Assembly: GCA_964653195.1 (NCBI GenBank)
Contig: CAZZCX010000014.1
Location: 1-29,910 of the forward strand
Direction of reading: 5' to 3'
Source of the DNA: CAYMDS01 sp964653195
Lineage (GTDB): Bacteria; Patescibacteriota; Microgenomatia; Levybacterales; UBA12049
Length of the DNA stretch: 29,910 bases
The first letter of the stretch is position 1. Each line of letters begins with the position of its first letter. The notes below the pieces were generated by a model. That model worked only from the letters and a program-made list of their open reading frames with translations, was not told the origin of the DNA and searched no databases. The position numbers and the translations under genes were made by a program. This document shows, one piece after another, positions 6,414-14,317 of this stretch.

Positions 6414-7688
6414 TTAAAAATGCAGCAGCTTTTCAAGCTTCTGTCTATCCTGATAACTACCGATGAGCGCAAGGTTGAGACCGGAGTCACGGAAATATCT
6501 CTCACCTACTGCTTCAATTTGCTCTTTGGTCACTAGTTCAATATTTGCTAGAACTTCATTTGGATTTTCAATTTTCTTTTCTGTGAGTTCCTGATGGGCA
6601 TAAAAATTCGCAACTGATCGGGAATCTTCAAGCTCCAATACCAAATGTCCCTTAAGATACTCTTTCGCTTTCTTAAATTCTTCATCAGTTATTCCAAGAC
6701 CTTTTTTCGCTACTTTCTGATAATTCTCCATTATGACTTCTACTGCCTGATCTACTCTATTTACATCAACACCTGCAAGTGTCGTAAGCGATCCTGCATC
6801 CATATAATGATCTGAATGAGTGCGGACATAATATGCAAGTCCCCTTTTCTCCCGTACTTCTTCAAATAATCTTGAACTCATACCACCGCCGAGAATTGCT
6901 GATAGAACAGATAGAGGATACTTATCTTCATGATTTACATCAACCGTACGCACACCTATAGCTACATGTATCTGCTCAGTTTTTTTCTCTTTTAGCAATA
7001 ATTCAGGTTTCGATTGCGCTTCGGTTATGGGATCAAATTTCTTAAGATCGAATCTTTTCATATTGTTGAAATATCTGTCAACTAATCCTTCAACTTTTTC
7101 TGGATTTATTCCTCCTGCGACAACGACTGACAAGTTATGCGCACTATATAGACTTCCCATATAATTAAGAAAGTCCAAACGAGTTATCGAGCGAATGACA
7201 TCTTTCTCTCCTGCTATATCCCAACCCAAAGGAGTATCTCCGTATAATAAATTTTCATAGATATCTCCCAATTTTCGCATCGGGGTATCTTCGTACATAT
7301 TTATTTCTTCAATAATCACTCCTTTTTCTTTCTCGATTTCCTTCTCATCCAAGAGCATGTTTTGCAACATATCAGAAAGTATATCCAAGCATAATTCGAG
7401 ATGGGAATTTTGAGCTTTTATATAGTATCCGGTAGTTTCTTTGCCTGTGAAGGCATTGAATTCTCCTCCTATTCCATCTATTGCGCTGGCTATGCTCATC
7501 GCCGATGGGCGCTTTTGAGTACCTTTAAAAGCCATATGCTCAAGAAAATGCGAAATGCCATTATTTTTTTTCGTCTCATACCGAGATCCGGCTCCTGCCA
7601 TGACTAGAACTGTAGCTGATTCGAAAGATGGCATGGGGATAGTAAGAAGTCTGAGGCCGTTTGGAAGAATTTTCTTTTTAAATTGCAT
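6414..7688 (-). CDS. M16 family zinc metallopeptidase (processing-peptidase-like)
   Basis: This 424-aa protein has the inverted zinc motif HFLEH (H47, E50, H51) in GISHFLEHMAFKGT, and the third ligand is E127 in EKGVIIEEI, at the family spacing. The C-terminal half has the second M16 domain with the GGGMSSRLFEEVREKRGLAY signature (about 265-285). This is the bacterial YmxG/PqqL-like or mitochondrial-processing-peptidase-like group, which degrades short peptides or cleaves leader peptides. No signal peptide, so likely cytosolic. TGCTAGAAT ends six bases before ATG (leaderless). It is divergent from the gene at 7754. Confidence 0.95.
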   Translation of the reverse strand: MQFKKKILPNGLRLLTIPMPSFESATVLVMAGAGSRYETKKNNGISHFLEHMAFKGTQKRPSAMSIASAIDGIGGEFNAFTGKETTGYYIKAQNSHLELCLDILSDMLQNMLLDEKEIEKEKGVIIEEINMYEDTPMRKLGDIYENLLYGDTPLGWDIAGEKDVIRSITRLDFLNYMGSLYSAHNLSVVVAGGINPEKVEGLVDRYFNNMKRFDLKKFDPITEAQSKPELLLKEKKTEQIHVAIGVRTVDVNHEDKYPLSVLSAILGGGMSSRLFEEVREKRGLAYYVRTHSDHYMDAGSLTTLAGVDVNRVDQAVEVIMENYQKVAKKGLGITDEEFKKAKEYLKGHLVLELEDSRSVANFYAHQELTEKKIENPNEVLANIELVTKEQIEAVGERYFRDSGLNLALIGSYQDRQKLEKLLHF

Positions 7689-7694
7689 GAAAGC

Positions 7695-7753
7695 ATTCTA
7701 GCACTCAGGCAGGTATTTTGACAAGAAGAAGAAAAAGGGTTTAATACCTGACT
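7695..7753. promoter_or_regulatory. Divergent promoters sharing one -35 region
   Basis: Forward: TTGACA (7718-7723), 18 bp, TAATAC (7742-7747), six bases, ATG at 7754. Reverse: TTGTCA (7719-7724 complement), 18 bp, TAGAAT (7695-7700 complement), six bases, ATG at 7688. The two -35 boxes overlap by five bases, so the promoters should compete for RNA polymerase. Confidence 0.75.
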
Positions 7754-8287
7754 ATGCTTAAAATTGAAGCTAAAACAGGAAATAGTGAACCTATTACACG
7801 GGGAGACACCCCAAGAGCTATACTGCCGAAAAGACGTGAGGCACTTCCTGCAAGAATTATTGGCTACGTAGCACCTATGACCACACTTAATGCAAGGATT
7901 TATGCTGAAACATTGCATTCCACAGATTTCTCAACACCAGTAATCATGCCACCTAGACCTAATGAAGCTCAATTAAGCGCTCTTCCGGATTTAGATTCTA
8001 TCATTTATCGGATTAATGAAAAGAATAGAAATAACGATGATAAGGTAAGACGTTATTTTTTAGCGCTAGCTAAAAAATTGTATAAAACCCATATGGATTC
8101 ACACTTACCCTTATCGCAAGCTGAAAGTCGTTATAGAAATGCAAAAGATGCATATAATTCATGCGATCCTAATGACCGAGCGAAAAGAGAAAAATTATAT
8201 AAGAAGCTAATGGAAGCTGAAGAAGAACATTCCCGATGGTTTAAAAATCATAACGCTACTGAGGAAAGGCTCATGAATCTATTATAA
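7754..8287 (+). CDS. YVAPxTT-motif protein A, helical C-terminus
   Basis: This 177-aa soluble protein is not a known family. Residues about 35-50 read RIIGYVAPMTTLNARIYAE, followed by a PPRPNEAQLSALPDLD segment. The remainder is charged and helical, with a likely coiled coil near SRYRNAKDAYNS to KLMEAEEEHSRW. The gene at 8383 has the same YVAPxTTxxAR motif and a similar PP...xAQL segment, so the two are tandem paralogues with diverged helical tails. Promoter -10 (TAATAC) six bases before ATG. Confidence 0.65.
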   Translation: MLKIEAKTGNSEPITRGDTPRAILPKRREALPARIIGYVAPMTTLNARIYAETLHSTDFSTPVIMPPRPNEAQLSALPDLDSIIYRINEKNRNNDDKVRRYFLALAKKLYKTHMDSHLPLSQAESRYRNAKDAYNSCDPNDRAKREKLYKKLMEAEEEHSRWFKNHNATEERLMNLL

Positions 8288-8345
8288 AATTATTATCTAT
8301 GTTAGATAAAAAATTACTTCAAATAGAATAAGAATATCGAACGGC

Positions 8346-8374
8346 TTGACTCTGGGAAAAAAACAATTTATAAT
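8346..8374 (+). promoter_or_regulatory. Promoter of YVAPxTT protein B
   Basis: TTGACT (8346-8351), 17-bp spacer, perfect TATAAT (8369-8374), then eight bases to ATG at 8383. This is a near-consensus vegetative promoter with essentially no 5' leader. Confidence 0.8.
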
Positions 8375-8382
8375 ATCCTATA

Positions 8383-8832
8383 ATGATAGAATCCAGAGAT
8401 CGTGTTTTACGAGTTAGAAAACCAGGCGCAATTGAAATTGTCTCCTATGTTGCACCGCAAACAACCTGGATGGCACGTACTGAGATACCTCCAAGCTTAC
8501 CCCAGGCACAGCTTCATTTTGTAGATGATAACAAAGTCTTAAGCAGAGTAGAGACTGATAAACGTACACAATATAAAGGTAGTAGATATACACAAGACCA
8601 AATTGATGATTTTGTTAGAACTGAATTAACTCTTTATACAGCTTATTTAAGGCAACACGGAACTGATCACGGTGCTATAAGACATATTGAAGCCAGGATA
8701 CGAAGTTTGGAAAAACAATTAATAAAAGCGAAGAAAAAAGATGATATTGCGCGACTTCAAGAGGAATTAAACAAAGCAAACACCAATTTAGCTGCAAAAA
8801 CTACTCAGCATGAAAACTTATATAACTTTTAA
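8383..8832 (+). CDS. YVAPxTT-motif protein B, coiled-coil C-terminus
   Basis: This 149-aa paralogue of the preceding gene has IEIVSYVAPQTTWMARTEIP at about residues 17-36 and then PPSLPQAQLHF. The C-terminal 60 residues form a strong coiled coil (HIEARIRSLEKQLIKAKKKD to RLQEELNKANTNLAAK). No catalytic motif, membrane helix or signal peptide. The conserved short N-terminal motif with variable helical tails suggests a docking or assembly module, which is inference only. It has its own strong promoter, so it is not co-operonic with the gene at 7754. Confidence 0.65.
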   Translation: MIESRDRVLRVRKPGAIEIVSYVAPQTTWMARTEIPPSLPQAQLHFVDDNKVLSRVETDKRTQYKGSRYTQDQIDDFVRTELTLYTAYLRQHGTDHGAIRHIEARIRSLEKQLIKAKKKDDIARLQEELNKANTNLAAKTTQHENLYNF

Positions 8833-8933
8833 TTAATTCGATTATTAAACCTAATACCTACTTTTATACTCCCTATTAAGTCTCCATTAAATCAAATGAT
8901 TAGCTATTTCATGATATAATCCGCTTCTAAAAT

Positions 8934-9194
8934 ATGTCATTAGAAAATAAATGTAGACTTGAAGGACTAGTTGCTGCGAGAGCCGATCTTGTGGTTGGCA
9001 TAGAAGTATCTGCTGATTGTGGTGGAATACTTACCAGATCAGTAGATCAGACACAGGGTGATCACAGAAGGAAATGTTTTCAAATGGCGCTTTGCTCTAA
9101 TTGTCCACTACGAAAACGTGATATTGAAGACATCGCTGGTATGGTCGCAAATGCTACAGCACCAATTACTGATAACCCAGAGCTGGAACATTAA
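8934..9194 (+). CDS. Small cysteine protein with mirrored CX5CX2C motif (copy 3)
   Basis: This 86-aa protein has Cys at 7, 29, 48, 54 and 57. Around the cluster it reads HRRKCFQMALCSNCPLRKRD. CSNCPL matches the CxxCPL of the other copies, and RKC matches the C-terminal RKC of copies 1 and 4, but here RKC precedes the CxxC pair and the cysteine after CP is missing. The spacing becomes C-x5-C-x2-C, with Cys29 a possible fourth ligand, which is closer to the order found in WhiB. TATAAT (8915-8920) lies 13 bases before ATG. Confidence 0.65.
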   Translation: MSLENKCRLEGLVAARADLVVGIEVSADCGGILTRSVDQTQGDHRRKCFQMALCSNCPLRKRDIEDIAGMVANATAPITDNPELEH

Positions 9195-9221
9195 GATCAT
9201 TCATATTATCTTGACTGCTTA

Positions 9222-10616
9222 CTAGTGAGTAGAATGTGCGATAAGTCTTCCTGTAGATACTTGCGGATTATTTGCTATACCTCTTGCCCTCCTCACACTA
9301 TCCGCAACCATATCCTCAGAAATTTTTAATACTTTAGCTACATCCTTAAATGTGGGTATGTTATCTGCAGATAGCAAACTCATTACTTCTAAATCTCGTT
9401 CTTTCAATTTCCAATCATGTTTGCTATCCTTCAATGCGCTGAAAAGTGACTTTCTCTCTTTTGCTACCGTATCTCTGTCAAGATAATTAGTTCGATTTTT
9501 ATAAATTCCATACTTCTGCGCAATCCCTTGCACATCTTTGAAATGCAGCCTATATACACTTGCAATTTGCCCATATGTATCACCTCTCTGTATACCCTCC
9601 AATACGTCTCTCTCAATTTGCGATAAGTCCTTTCCTTCCAATGCCTTACCAGCCTGATATGCCATACGTACCTTTATGAATGGACTTCCACCTTCCCGTT
9701 TCCCTAGAACATGTCGCAAAAACATATTTACAGAGCCTGGCTCAGCTATCAACTGCTTATGATCTACCTGCATTTTCCCTACTGCCTCGCTTATTGTGTC
9801 CACAGTCTCACCTCTCATATACCTTTCTAGCACCAATCTTTCTACCGGCAGCAACTCTTCTTCATGTGTCGTCAGATACCTGGCAACTCTTTTCAGTCTG
9901 CCATATGTACTATCAAGTGTCTTTAAAATCCTGTCAGATTCTCTCGAATTTTCAGTTGCGAAGCTCACATCATAATGTTCATTTAAAAATCTTCTTCCCG
10001 CTGACTCAAGCGCTGAAATTCTTCTTTCGCTTCTATGCGTTTCCCTACTTAAAGCAGTCAATGATTGTCGATTTACATCCCATCCATTGTAACGCTGCAT
10101 AAATGGCAAAAAACGAGCAGTATCGCTTTCAAATACGGCAGGGTTTACCAATGTAAGACCGGATAATAATGATGCGTCTGCGATAAAATCAGGGTCTTTT
10201 TCAAGTTCAAGATAAGCGTTATATTCTGCTTCAGAAGTTATCACCTCACGCAGAACTTTTTGCCAATTAGCATCTATATTGACAGCACCAGTATCCACTA
10301 TACCTTTCCCCCGTAAAAATTCAAGCGAGACGGCACCATATTGACGCAGAGTCGACTCAGGCATCCTGAATTCGGCAGCAATTTGTCTGAATGGTTTATC
10401 AAGTCGAAGTATATTTGCCATGTCAAAAAGTGTGATGCTTTGCTTTCCGTTATCTGGTTCAGGTATAAAAAATAAATGCACAGGCAGAATATCAAGCTGG
10501 GAAAATTTATCGAAAGGTATCTCCCGTAAGGCCTTGCGAGCATTATGCAGACTGATAAATTCAGCGCTGTGACCTGCATGTTCATTTTGTCGACCCTCTG
10601 CTTCAATCATTCCCAT
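9222..10616 (-). CDS. Multi-HTH DNA-binding protein (sigma region 4-like repeats)
   Basis: This 464-aa protein shows several separate helix-turn-helix-like segments. They are PFRQIAAEFRMPESTLRQYG near residue 85, TVDTISEAVGKMQVDHKQLI near 280, DTYGQIASVYRLHFKDVQGI near 345, and TFKDVAKVLKISEDMVADSV near 430. The third and fourth follow segments like LSQIERDVLEGIQRG and LKERDLEVMSLLSAD, the pattern seen before the HTH of sigma region 4. No sigma region 2 or known catalytic motif is evident. ATG at 10616 is preferred because TATAAT ends seven bases upstream; the longer frame to 10634 would overlap that promoter. Probable regulator, family unknown. Confidence 0.65.
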   Translation of the reverse strand: MGMIEAEGRQNEHAGHSAEFISLHNARKALREIPFDKFSQLDILPVHLFFIPEPDNGKQSITLFDMANILRLDKPFRQIAAEFRMPESTLRQYGAVSLEFLRGKGIVDTGAVNIDANWQKVLREVITSEAEYNAYLELEKDPDFIADASLLSGLTLVNPAVFESDTARFLPFMQRYNGWDVNRQSLTALSRETHRSERRISALESAGRRFLNEHYDVSFATENSRESDRILKTLDSTYGRLKRVARYLTTHEEELLPVERLVLERYMRGETVDTISEAVGKMQVDHKQLIAEPGSVNMFLRHVLGKREGGSPFIKVRMAYQAGKALEGKDLSQIERDVLEGIQRGDTYGQIASVYRLHFKDVQGIAQKYGIYKNRTNYLDRDTVAKERKSLFSALKDSKHDWKLKERDLEVMSLLSADNIPTFKDVAKVLKISEDMVADSVRRARGIANNPQVSTGRLIAHSTH

Positions 10617-10710
10617 ATAGACTATTATAAGCAATTTATAATGTTAAAAATATCACAGTAAAATACAGATAAGGTTATCAAGCTAGTTACTTTCCCCCGA
10701 TGTTTTGTTC

Positions 10711-10739
10711 TTGAATATGACGGAGCGCTCCTATATACT
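10711..10739 (+). promoter_or_regulatory. Promoter that sets the start of the 63-aa gene
   Basis: TTGAAT (10711-10716), 17-bp spacer, TATACT (10734-10739), seven bases, ATG at 10747. An upstream in-frame ATG at 10705 would place the promoter inside the coding region, so it is not used here as the start. Confidence 0.7.
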
Positions 10740-10746
10740 TGCGGGC

Positions 10747-10938
10747 ATGGAAAAAGAAGCAGATCTCAGGCAAAGTACAATAACGGGTGATACCAAACCG
10801 AAAACAATACCTATTACCATTGAAGAATTGGCAGAAAGGGCAAATAGAGCAATTGAAGATTTTATGAGAAGATATTACTTGACTGGTATTGAACCTAAAC
10901 CTAAAGATATCACTATTGAAACAAACGGAACTTCATAA
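10747..10938 (+). CDS. Hypothetical 63-aa protein
   Basis: This small soluble protein opens MEKEADLRQSTITGDTKPK. It continues with TIPITIEELAERANRAIEDF, a likely helix, then MRRYYLTGIEPKPKDITIE. I recognise no family. The start follows from the TTGAAT-17-TATACT promoter, whose -10 ends seven bases before this ATG. It is divergent from the multi-HTH gene, and the two promoters lie about 80 bp apart. Confidence 0.55.
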   Translation: MEKEADLRQSTITGDTKPKTIPITIEELAERANRAIEDFMRRYYLTGIEPKPKDITIETNGTS

Positions 10939-11032
10939 TTTAGATATATAAACATGAATAGGTTATAACTTAAATTTCTAATTCATGATATAATAACCCT
11001 ATAATATTTAAATAAATTCATTTATCAATATT

Positions 11033-11377
11033 ATGGGAAACCGATCCGAGGCTGATTCGAGATACATCGTTGTCGCTTGTACTGATAAATTAACCAGGCG
11101 CGGACGTATAAAAAGACTCTATACAGCTGAATACAGTGATACAATTTCTATAAAAGATGAAGCCAGCAGACTTGCTAAGATGGCTAGAGCTAGACGTATT
11201 TGTAAAGACTGTCCGTTAAGCGATAAATGTAAACCTGCAATATTTGAAACGCTTTCTTATAGAAATAGATTAAGCACCGTAACTGCGATTAATGGCTACG
11301 GACTGTTGAATCGGAAATGCCGACAAACAAGCGGGATACAAAATGGATTACTTTTTGCAAACAGAAATTCTAATTAA
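11033..11377 (+). CDS. Small four-cysteine CxxCP-x4-C protein (copy 4)
   Basis: This 114-aa protein has CKDCPLSDKC (Cys57, Cys60, Cys66) and Cys96 in LNRKCRQTSG, plus Cys16. The motif cysteines fall at exactly the residue numbers seen in the copy at 1017, and the sequence before them (ARARRICKDCPL) is close to that copy's VKEVCKDCPL. The N-terminus is basic (KLTRRGRIKRLY), as might suit nucleic-acid contact. Two TATAAT boxes lie upstream (10989-10994 and 11000-11005). The upstream string TTCATGATATAAT is shared with the promoter region of the copy at 8934. Cytosolic; ligand (Fe-S or Zn) and role unknown. Confidence 0.75.
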   Translation: MGNRSEADSRYIVVACTDKLTRRGRIKRLYTAEYSDTISIKDEASRLAKMARARRICKDCPLSDKCKPAIFETLSYRNRLSTVTAINGYGLLNRKCRQTSGIQNGLLFANRNSN

Positions 11378-11390
11378 ACTGATTTAATCT

Positions 11391-11705
11391 ATGGAGTTAA
11401 TAGGTCGATAATTAAGAAGGAATGATCCTAAATGTGCCGTAAATGAAATAAATGGTATTATCGATGGCTATGATAAATTAACTAGTGGCGGAGATGAGTC
11501 AAAAATTAGCCCGGTTGATATAAGAGGTAGAATATTATTCTGCGAACATTGCCAACATGAATGCGAGGTAAAATATGCAGGTATTGGAAAGCGATGGTTT
11601 CAAGGCCGAAACCGTTCTGCTCTAGTAAATATTCCACAAGAGTGTACAAACCCGGCAGTTCGTAGAGAAATTAAACTTGGTACATTTGTCAGAAGGTATT
11701 TTTAA
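11391..11705 (+). pseudogene. Interrupted four-cysteine family member (copy 7)
   Basis: From ATG 11391 the frame reads MELIGR and stops at TAA 11409. The same frame then continues open for 97 codons to 11705, with FCEHCQHECEVK (C-x2-C-x3-C), a later QECTNP and an early PKCAV. Content and position, directly after copy 4, mark it as a family member. No ATG, GTG or TTG lies in frame after the stop. Either the stop is a nonsense mutation, or the true start is ATG 11422 (with AAGAAGG before it) followed by a one-base shift. Decayed or frameshifted either way. Confidence 0.6.
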
Positions 11706-11787
11706 AAAGTCCTACTTACCAATACCTAGGATAAACTATAAAAATATAGTAAATTTATAAACATATTATTTCAATTTAATTGATACA

Positions 11788-13605
11788 CTACATCCTCTCA
11801 GGAGCTTTGATTCCCAATAAATTGAGACCTTTTTTAATAGTCTTCCCGACGACATCAGTAAGAGCTAAACGGAAATTTTTTGTATCGTTTTCAGAACTTA
11901 GAATCTGATGTTTTTGGTAGAAAAGATTGAAAGTTTGGGCAAGTACAAACAAATAACTACAGAGAATATTCGGGCTATACTTCTCCGCTGCTTCTATGAC
12001 AGTCTCTTCAAATCGATATAACAATCTCATCAATAATTCCTCCTCCTGTTCATAATTTATACTTGCTACTTTATACTTACTACTTGCTACATCTGTCTCC
12101 ACCCTTTGCCCTTCGCCCTCTGCCTTTCGCAGTACGCTCTGCGTTCTGGCATAGGTATACTGCAGATACGGACCGCTATTGCCTTCCATATTTAAGATAT
12201 CATCCCAGTCAAATATAATATCCTGCTTTGAATCTCTTTTTAAATCATTCCATTTAAGAGCACCTATACCTACAATTTCCGCTAATTTGTCCTCATCAAA
12301 ATCCGGGTTTTCTTTTTTCTGAAGTTTTCTTGCACGCGATATCGCCTCACTGAGTACATCTTCAAGCCAAATGACATTCCCTCGTCGTGTAGACATTTTC
12401 TCATCCTTAAACCTGTAAAGTCCATGCCTGACATGAACCCTCTGTGACAAACTATACCACTCAAGCATTTCTTCTAATTTGTACAGCTGCTGAAAATATA
12501 ACGATTGTTCAGCACCTACTTCATTTATAATACTGATATCCTTACCGTATTTTTCCATTCGGAATTTATCAGTGGCCAAGTCACGAGTAGAATAAAGCGT
12601 CGCTCCATCTTTTTTTAATATCATTAGCGGAGGAAGTTTGGTGGCTTCATCATACTCTACAATTTCTGCTCCTTCCTTGCCAATTTTTAGTAACTTTTTC
12701 TCTTTTAACTCATCAATTATATCTAACATTCTGCCTTCGAAATATGATTCCCCATAACCCCTACCTTCATTTTCTGTAAACGTAACTCCCAGCTTTTTAT
12801 AAATGTGATCAAATTCCTTCCAAGACCAATCGATACATTTTTGCCAAAGTCGTCTTGCCTCCAAATCACCGTCTTCAAGTTTTTTAAACCATTCTCTTGC
12901 TTCATCTTCTAATGTCACATCTTTTTCTGCCTCACTATGAAATCTGATATATAATTCAACCAGGATCTTGACCGGGTCATCACTCTTTTCAATTTCCGCC
13001 TCATTTCCCCATTTTTTTATGGCATAAATTTGTTTGCCGAATTGGGTACCCCAATCCCCTACATGGCTATCACGATAAACCTTAAAACCTATATAATCTA
13101 AAAGATTCGCAATCGCATCACCAATTATAGTTGAACGCAGGTGTCCAATTGTGAATGGCTTGGCAATATTTGGGGACGAATACTCAACTATCACTTTCTT
13201 ATCTTTATTTTTATCAGCAATCTCTTCTTTATCTTCTAGCAATGTATTCACTTTTTTACCTAATTCCTCTTTAGAAATCCAGAAATTAATAAACCCAGGC
13301 TGGACAGCCTCTGCGCGACCTAAAGTATGAAGTATTAAGTATTTTGTATTAAGTATTCGAACAATTTCCTGCGCTAGCTCTAGAGGTGTTTTAAATTCTT
13401 GATAATTACTACTCGCGCCGGTAACGCGTTGCGTAGCATTACGAGCAGGTGCCACTTGATACTGCTTAAATGCAATCAATGCAATATTTGTAGAATAATC
13501 ACCGTTTTTTAAATCAGATGAGCGCTCGATTACAGGCTCAATATTTTGTATGCCAATACCTTCCAAAATGTCTTTTAATTGTTTTTCCAAATCAGCCATT
13601 AACAT
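11788..13605 (-). CDS. argS: Arginyl-tRNA synthetase
   Basis: This class I enzyme charges tRNA-Arg. The N-terminal additional domain is at about 1-110. The HIGH-type motif is TIGHLRSTIIGD (about 152-163, Thr in place of the first His), followed by the VGDWGTQFG signature. The KMSKS-type loop KMSTRRGN is at about 402-409. The C-terminal helical DALR domain ends at PERM. The 605-aa length is slightly long because repeat-derived inserts are translated in frame: near residues 51-68, 83-105 and 490-520. TGTTATACT ends six bases before ATG 13605, so that ATG rather than the one two codons later is the start. Confidence 0.97.
   Translation of the reverse strand: MLMADLEKQLKDILEGIGIQNIEPVIERSSDLKNGDYSTNIALIAFKQYQVAPARNATQRVTGASSNYQEFKTPLELAQEIVRILNTKYLILHTLGRAEAVQPGFINFWISKEELGKKVNTLLEDKEEIADKNKDKKVIVEYSSPNIAKPFTIGHLRSTIIGDAIANLLDYIGFKVYRDSHVGDWGTQFGKQIYAIKKWGNEAEIEKSDDPVKILVELYIRFHSEAEKDVTLEDEAREWFKKLEDGDLEARRLWQKCIDWSWKEFDHIYKKLGVTFTENEGRGYGESYFEGRMLDIIDELKEKKLLKIGKEGAEIVEYDEATKLPPLMILKKDGATLYSTRDLATDKFRMEKYGKDISIINEVGAEQSLYFQQLYKLEEMLEWYSLSQRVHVRHGLYRFKDEKMSTRRGNVIWLEDVLSEAISRARKLQKKENPDFDEDKLAEIVGIGALKWNDLKRDSKQDIIFDWDDILNMEGNSGPYLQYTYARTQSVLRKAEGEGQRVETDVASSKYKVASINYEQEEELLMRLLYRFEETVIEAAEKYSPNILCSYLFVLAQTFNLFYQKHQILSSENDTKNFRLALTDVVGKTIKKGLNLLGIKAPERM
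12056..12134. repeat. Two heptamer blocks inside argS
   Basis: 12056-12090 is TTTATAC, TTGCTAC, TTTATAC, TTACTAC, TTGCTAC. 12100-12134 is CACCCTT, TGCCCTT, CGCCCTC, TGCCTTT, CGCAGTA. Each is five units (35 bp). Together they encode, on the minus strand, the loop around GEGQRVETDVASSKYKVASI between two helices of the C-terminal region, where insertions would be tolerated. Confidence 0.85.
13297..13310. repeat. Short palindrome inside argS
   Basis: AGGCTG-GA-CAGCCT, a perfect 6-bp stem. It encodes part of AEAVQPG, immediately next to a heptamer block at 13323-13357. Both lie in the N-terminal domain of ArgS and are translated. Confidence 0.7.
13323..13357. repeat. Heptamer block inside argS N-terminal region
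   Basis: AAGTATG, AAGTATT, AAGTATT, TTGTATT, AAGTATT: five units, 35 bp. On the coding strand it gives RILNTKYLILHTL. Confidence 0.9.
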
Positions 13606-13718
13606 AACTGTAGTATAACACGAGGAAAGTTTATATAAAAAAGAATTTAGGAAAAACTAGGTATTCAAGTAACTCATTTTAATTATAGAAAGCAATAATA
13701 AATGATAAGCAGTATGAT

Positions 13719-14030
13719 CTATAACACTTCTCTTGACCTAAGTTTTCTACGCTCTTTACATGGAATACGTTGATCACATATTATTTCTCCAGCTCTCCAC
13801 CCTGTAACCAATAAACTACGAGAATTTCTAGTACCTACACGATAGGGCTCACATTCATCTCTTGCCGGACATGCTCTACAGGTTTTACCAATTTCTCTAA
13901 GATTTCGCAAGTACTCCTCTTCAGTCTCGAATGGTCCAATTCGAAACTTATTCAGTACTCGGCCATCGGGAAACCCAACCCGGCTATTAAATCTCAGCCT
14001 CGTATTATTTCTTCGTTTAAAAAGTCTCAT
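13719..14030 (-). CDS. Small four-cysteine CxxCP-x4-C protein (copy 5)
   Basis: This 103-aa basic protein starts MRLFKRRNNTRLRFNSR. The cluster CRACPARDEC carries Cys51, Cys54 and Cys60, with further Cys85 (GEIICDQ) and Cys91 before a Lys/Arg-rich tail. Among the copies this one reads most like the WhiB consensus CxxCPVxxxC. There is no membrane segment. The divergent 290-bp region upstream separates it from the response regulator. AGAAAGG lies 8-9 bases before ATG as a possible ribosome site. Confidence 0.75.
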   Translation of the reverse strand: MRLFKRRNNTRLRFNSRVGFPDGRVLNKFRIGPFETEEEYLRNLREIGKTCRACPARDECEPYRVGTRNSRSLLVTGWRAGEIICDQRIPCKERRKLRSREVL

Positions 14031-14317
14031 TGCAAAAACCTTTCTATAATTTAAATTAATTAACTATAGTGCAAATCCGCAAAATTAAATTGGGGCTCCT
14101 TAAGTGATTTATATTTAACAGTTCTAAATTCATATGATAATTACATTACAAGCTAACAGAGCTTAATTTTCAATTCATAATATATTAATTCGGTAGTTTA
14201 CTCTCAACAATTTTAAATTGCAATAGGCTCCCTTTTTTGGCACTTGCAATCTTGAAGCAATATTGCTACTTTATATTTAGTAAATAGAATTACATTTTGT
14301 TTACTTTTAGATAAGAT
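14031..14317. other. Intergenic region between divergent genes
   Basis: About 290 bp, AT-rich, no open frame of note on either strand. It holds the promoter regions of the four-cysteine gene (left) and of the response regulator (right), two direct TTGCAAT strings and a GCAATATTGC palindrome near 14262. I see no terminator or RNA gene. Confidence 0.6.

Noticed and set aside
10705..10746. Upstream start for the 63-aa gene
   Set aside because: A TTGAAT-17-TATACT promoter occupies this stretch and ends seven bases before the downstream ATG.
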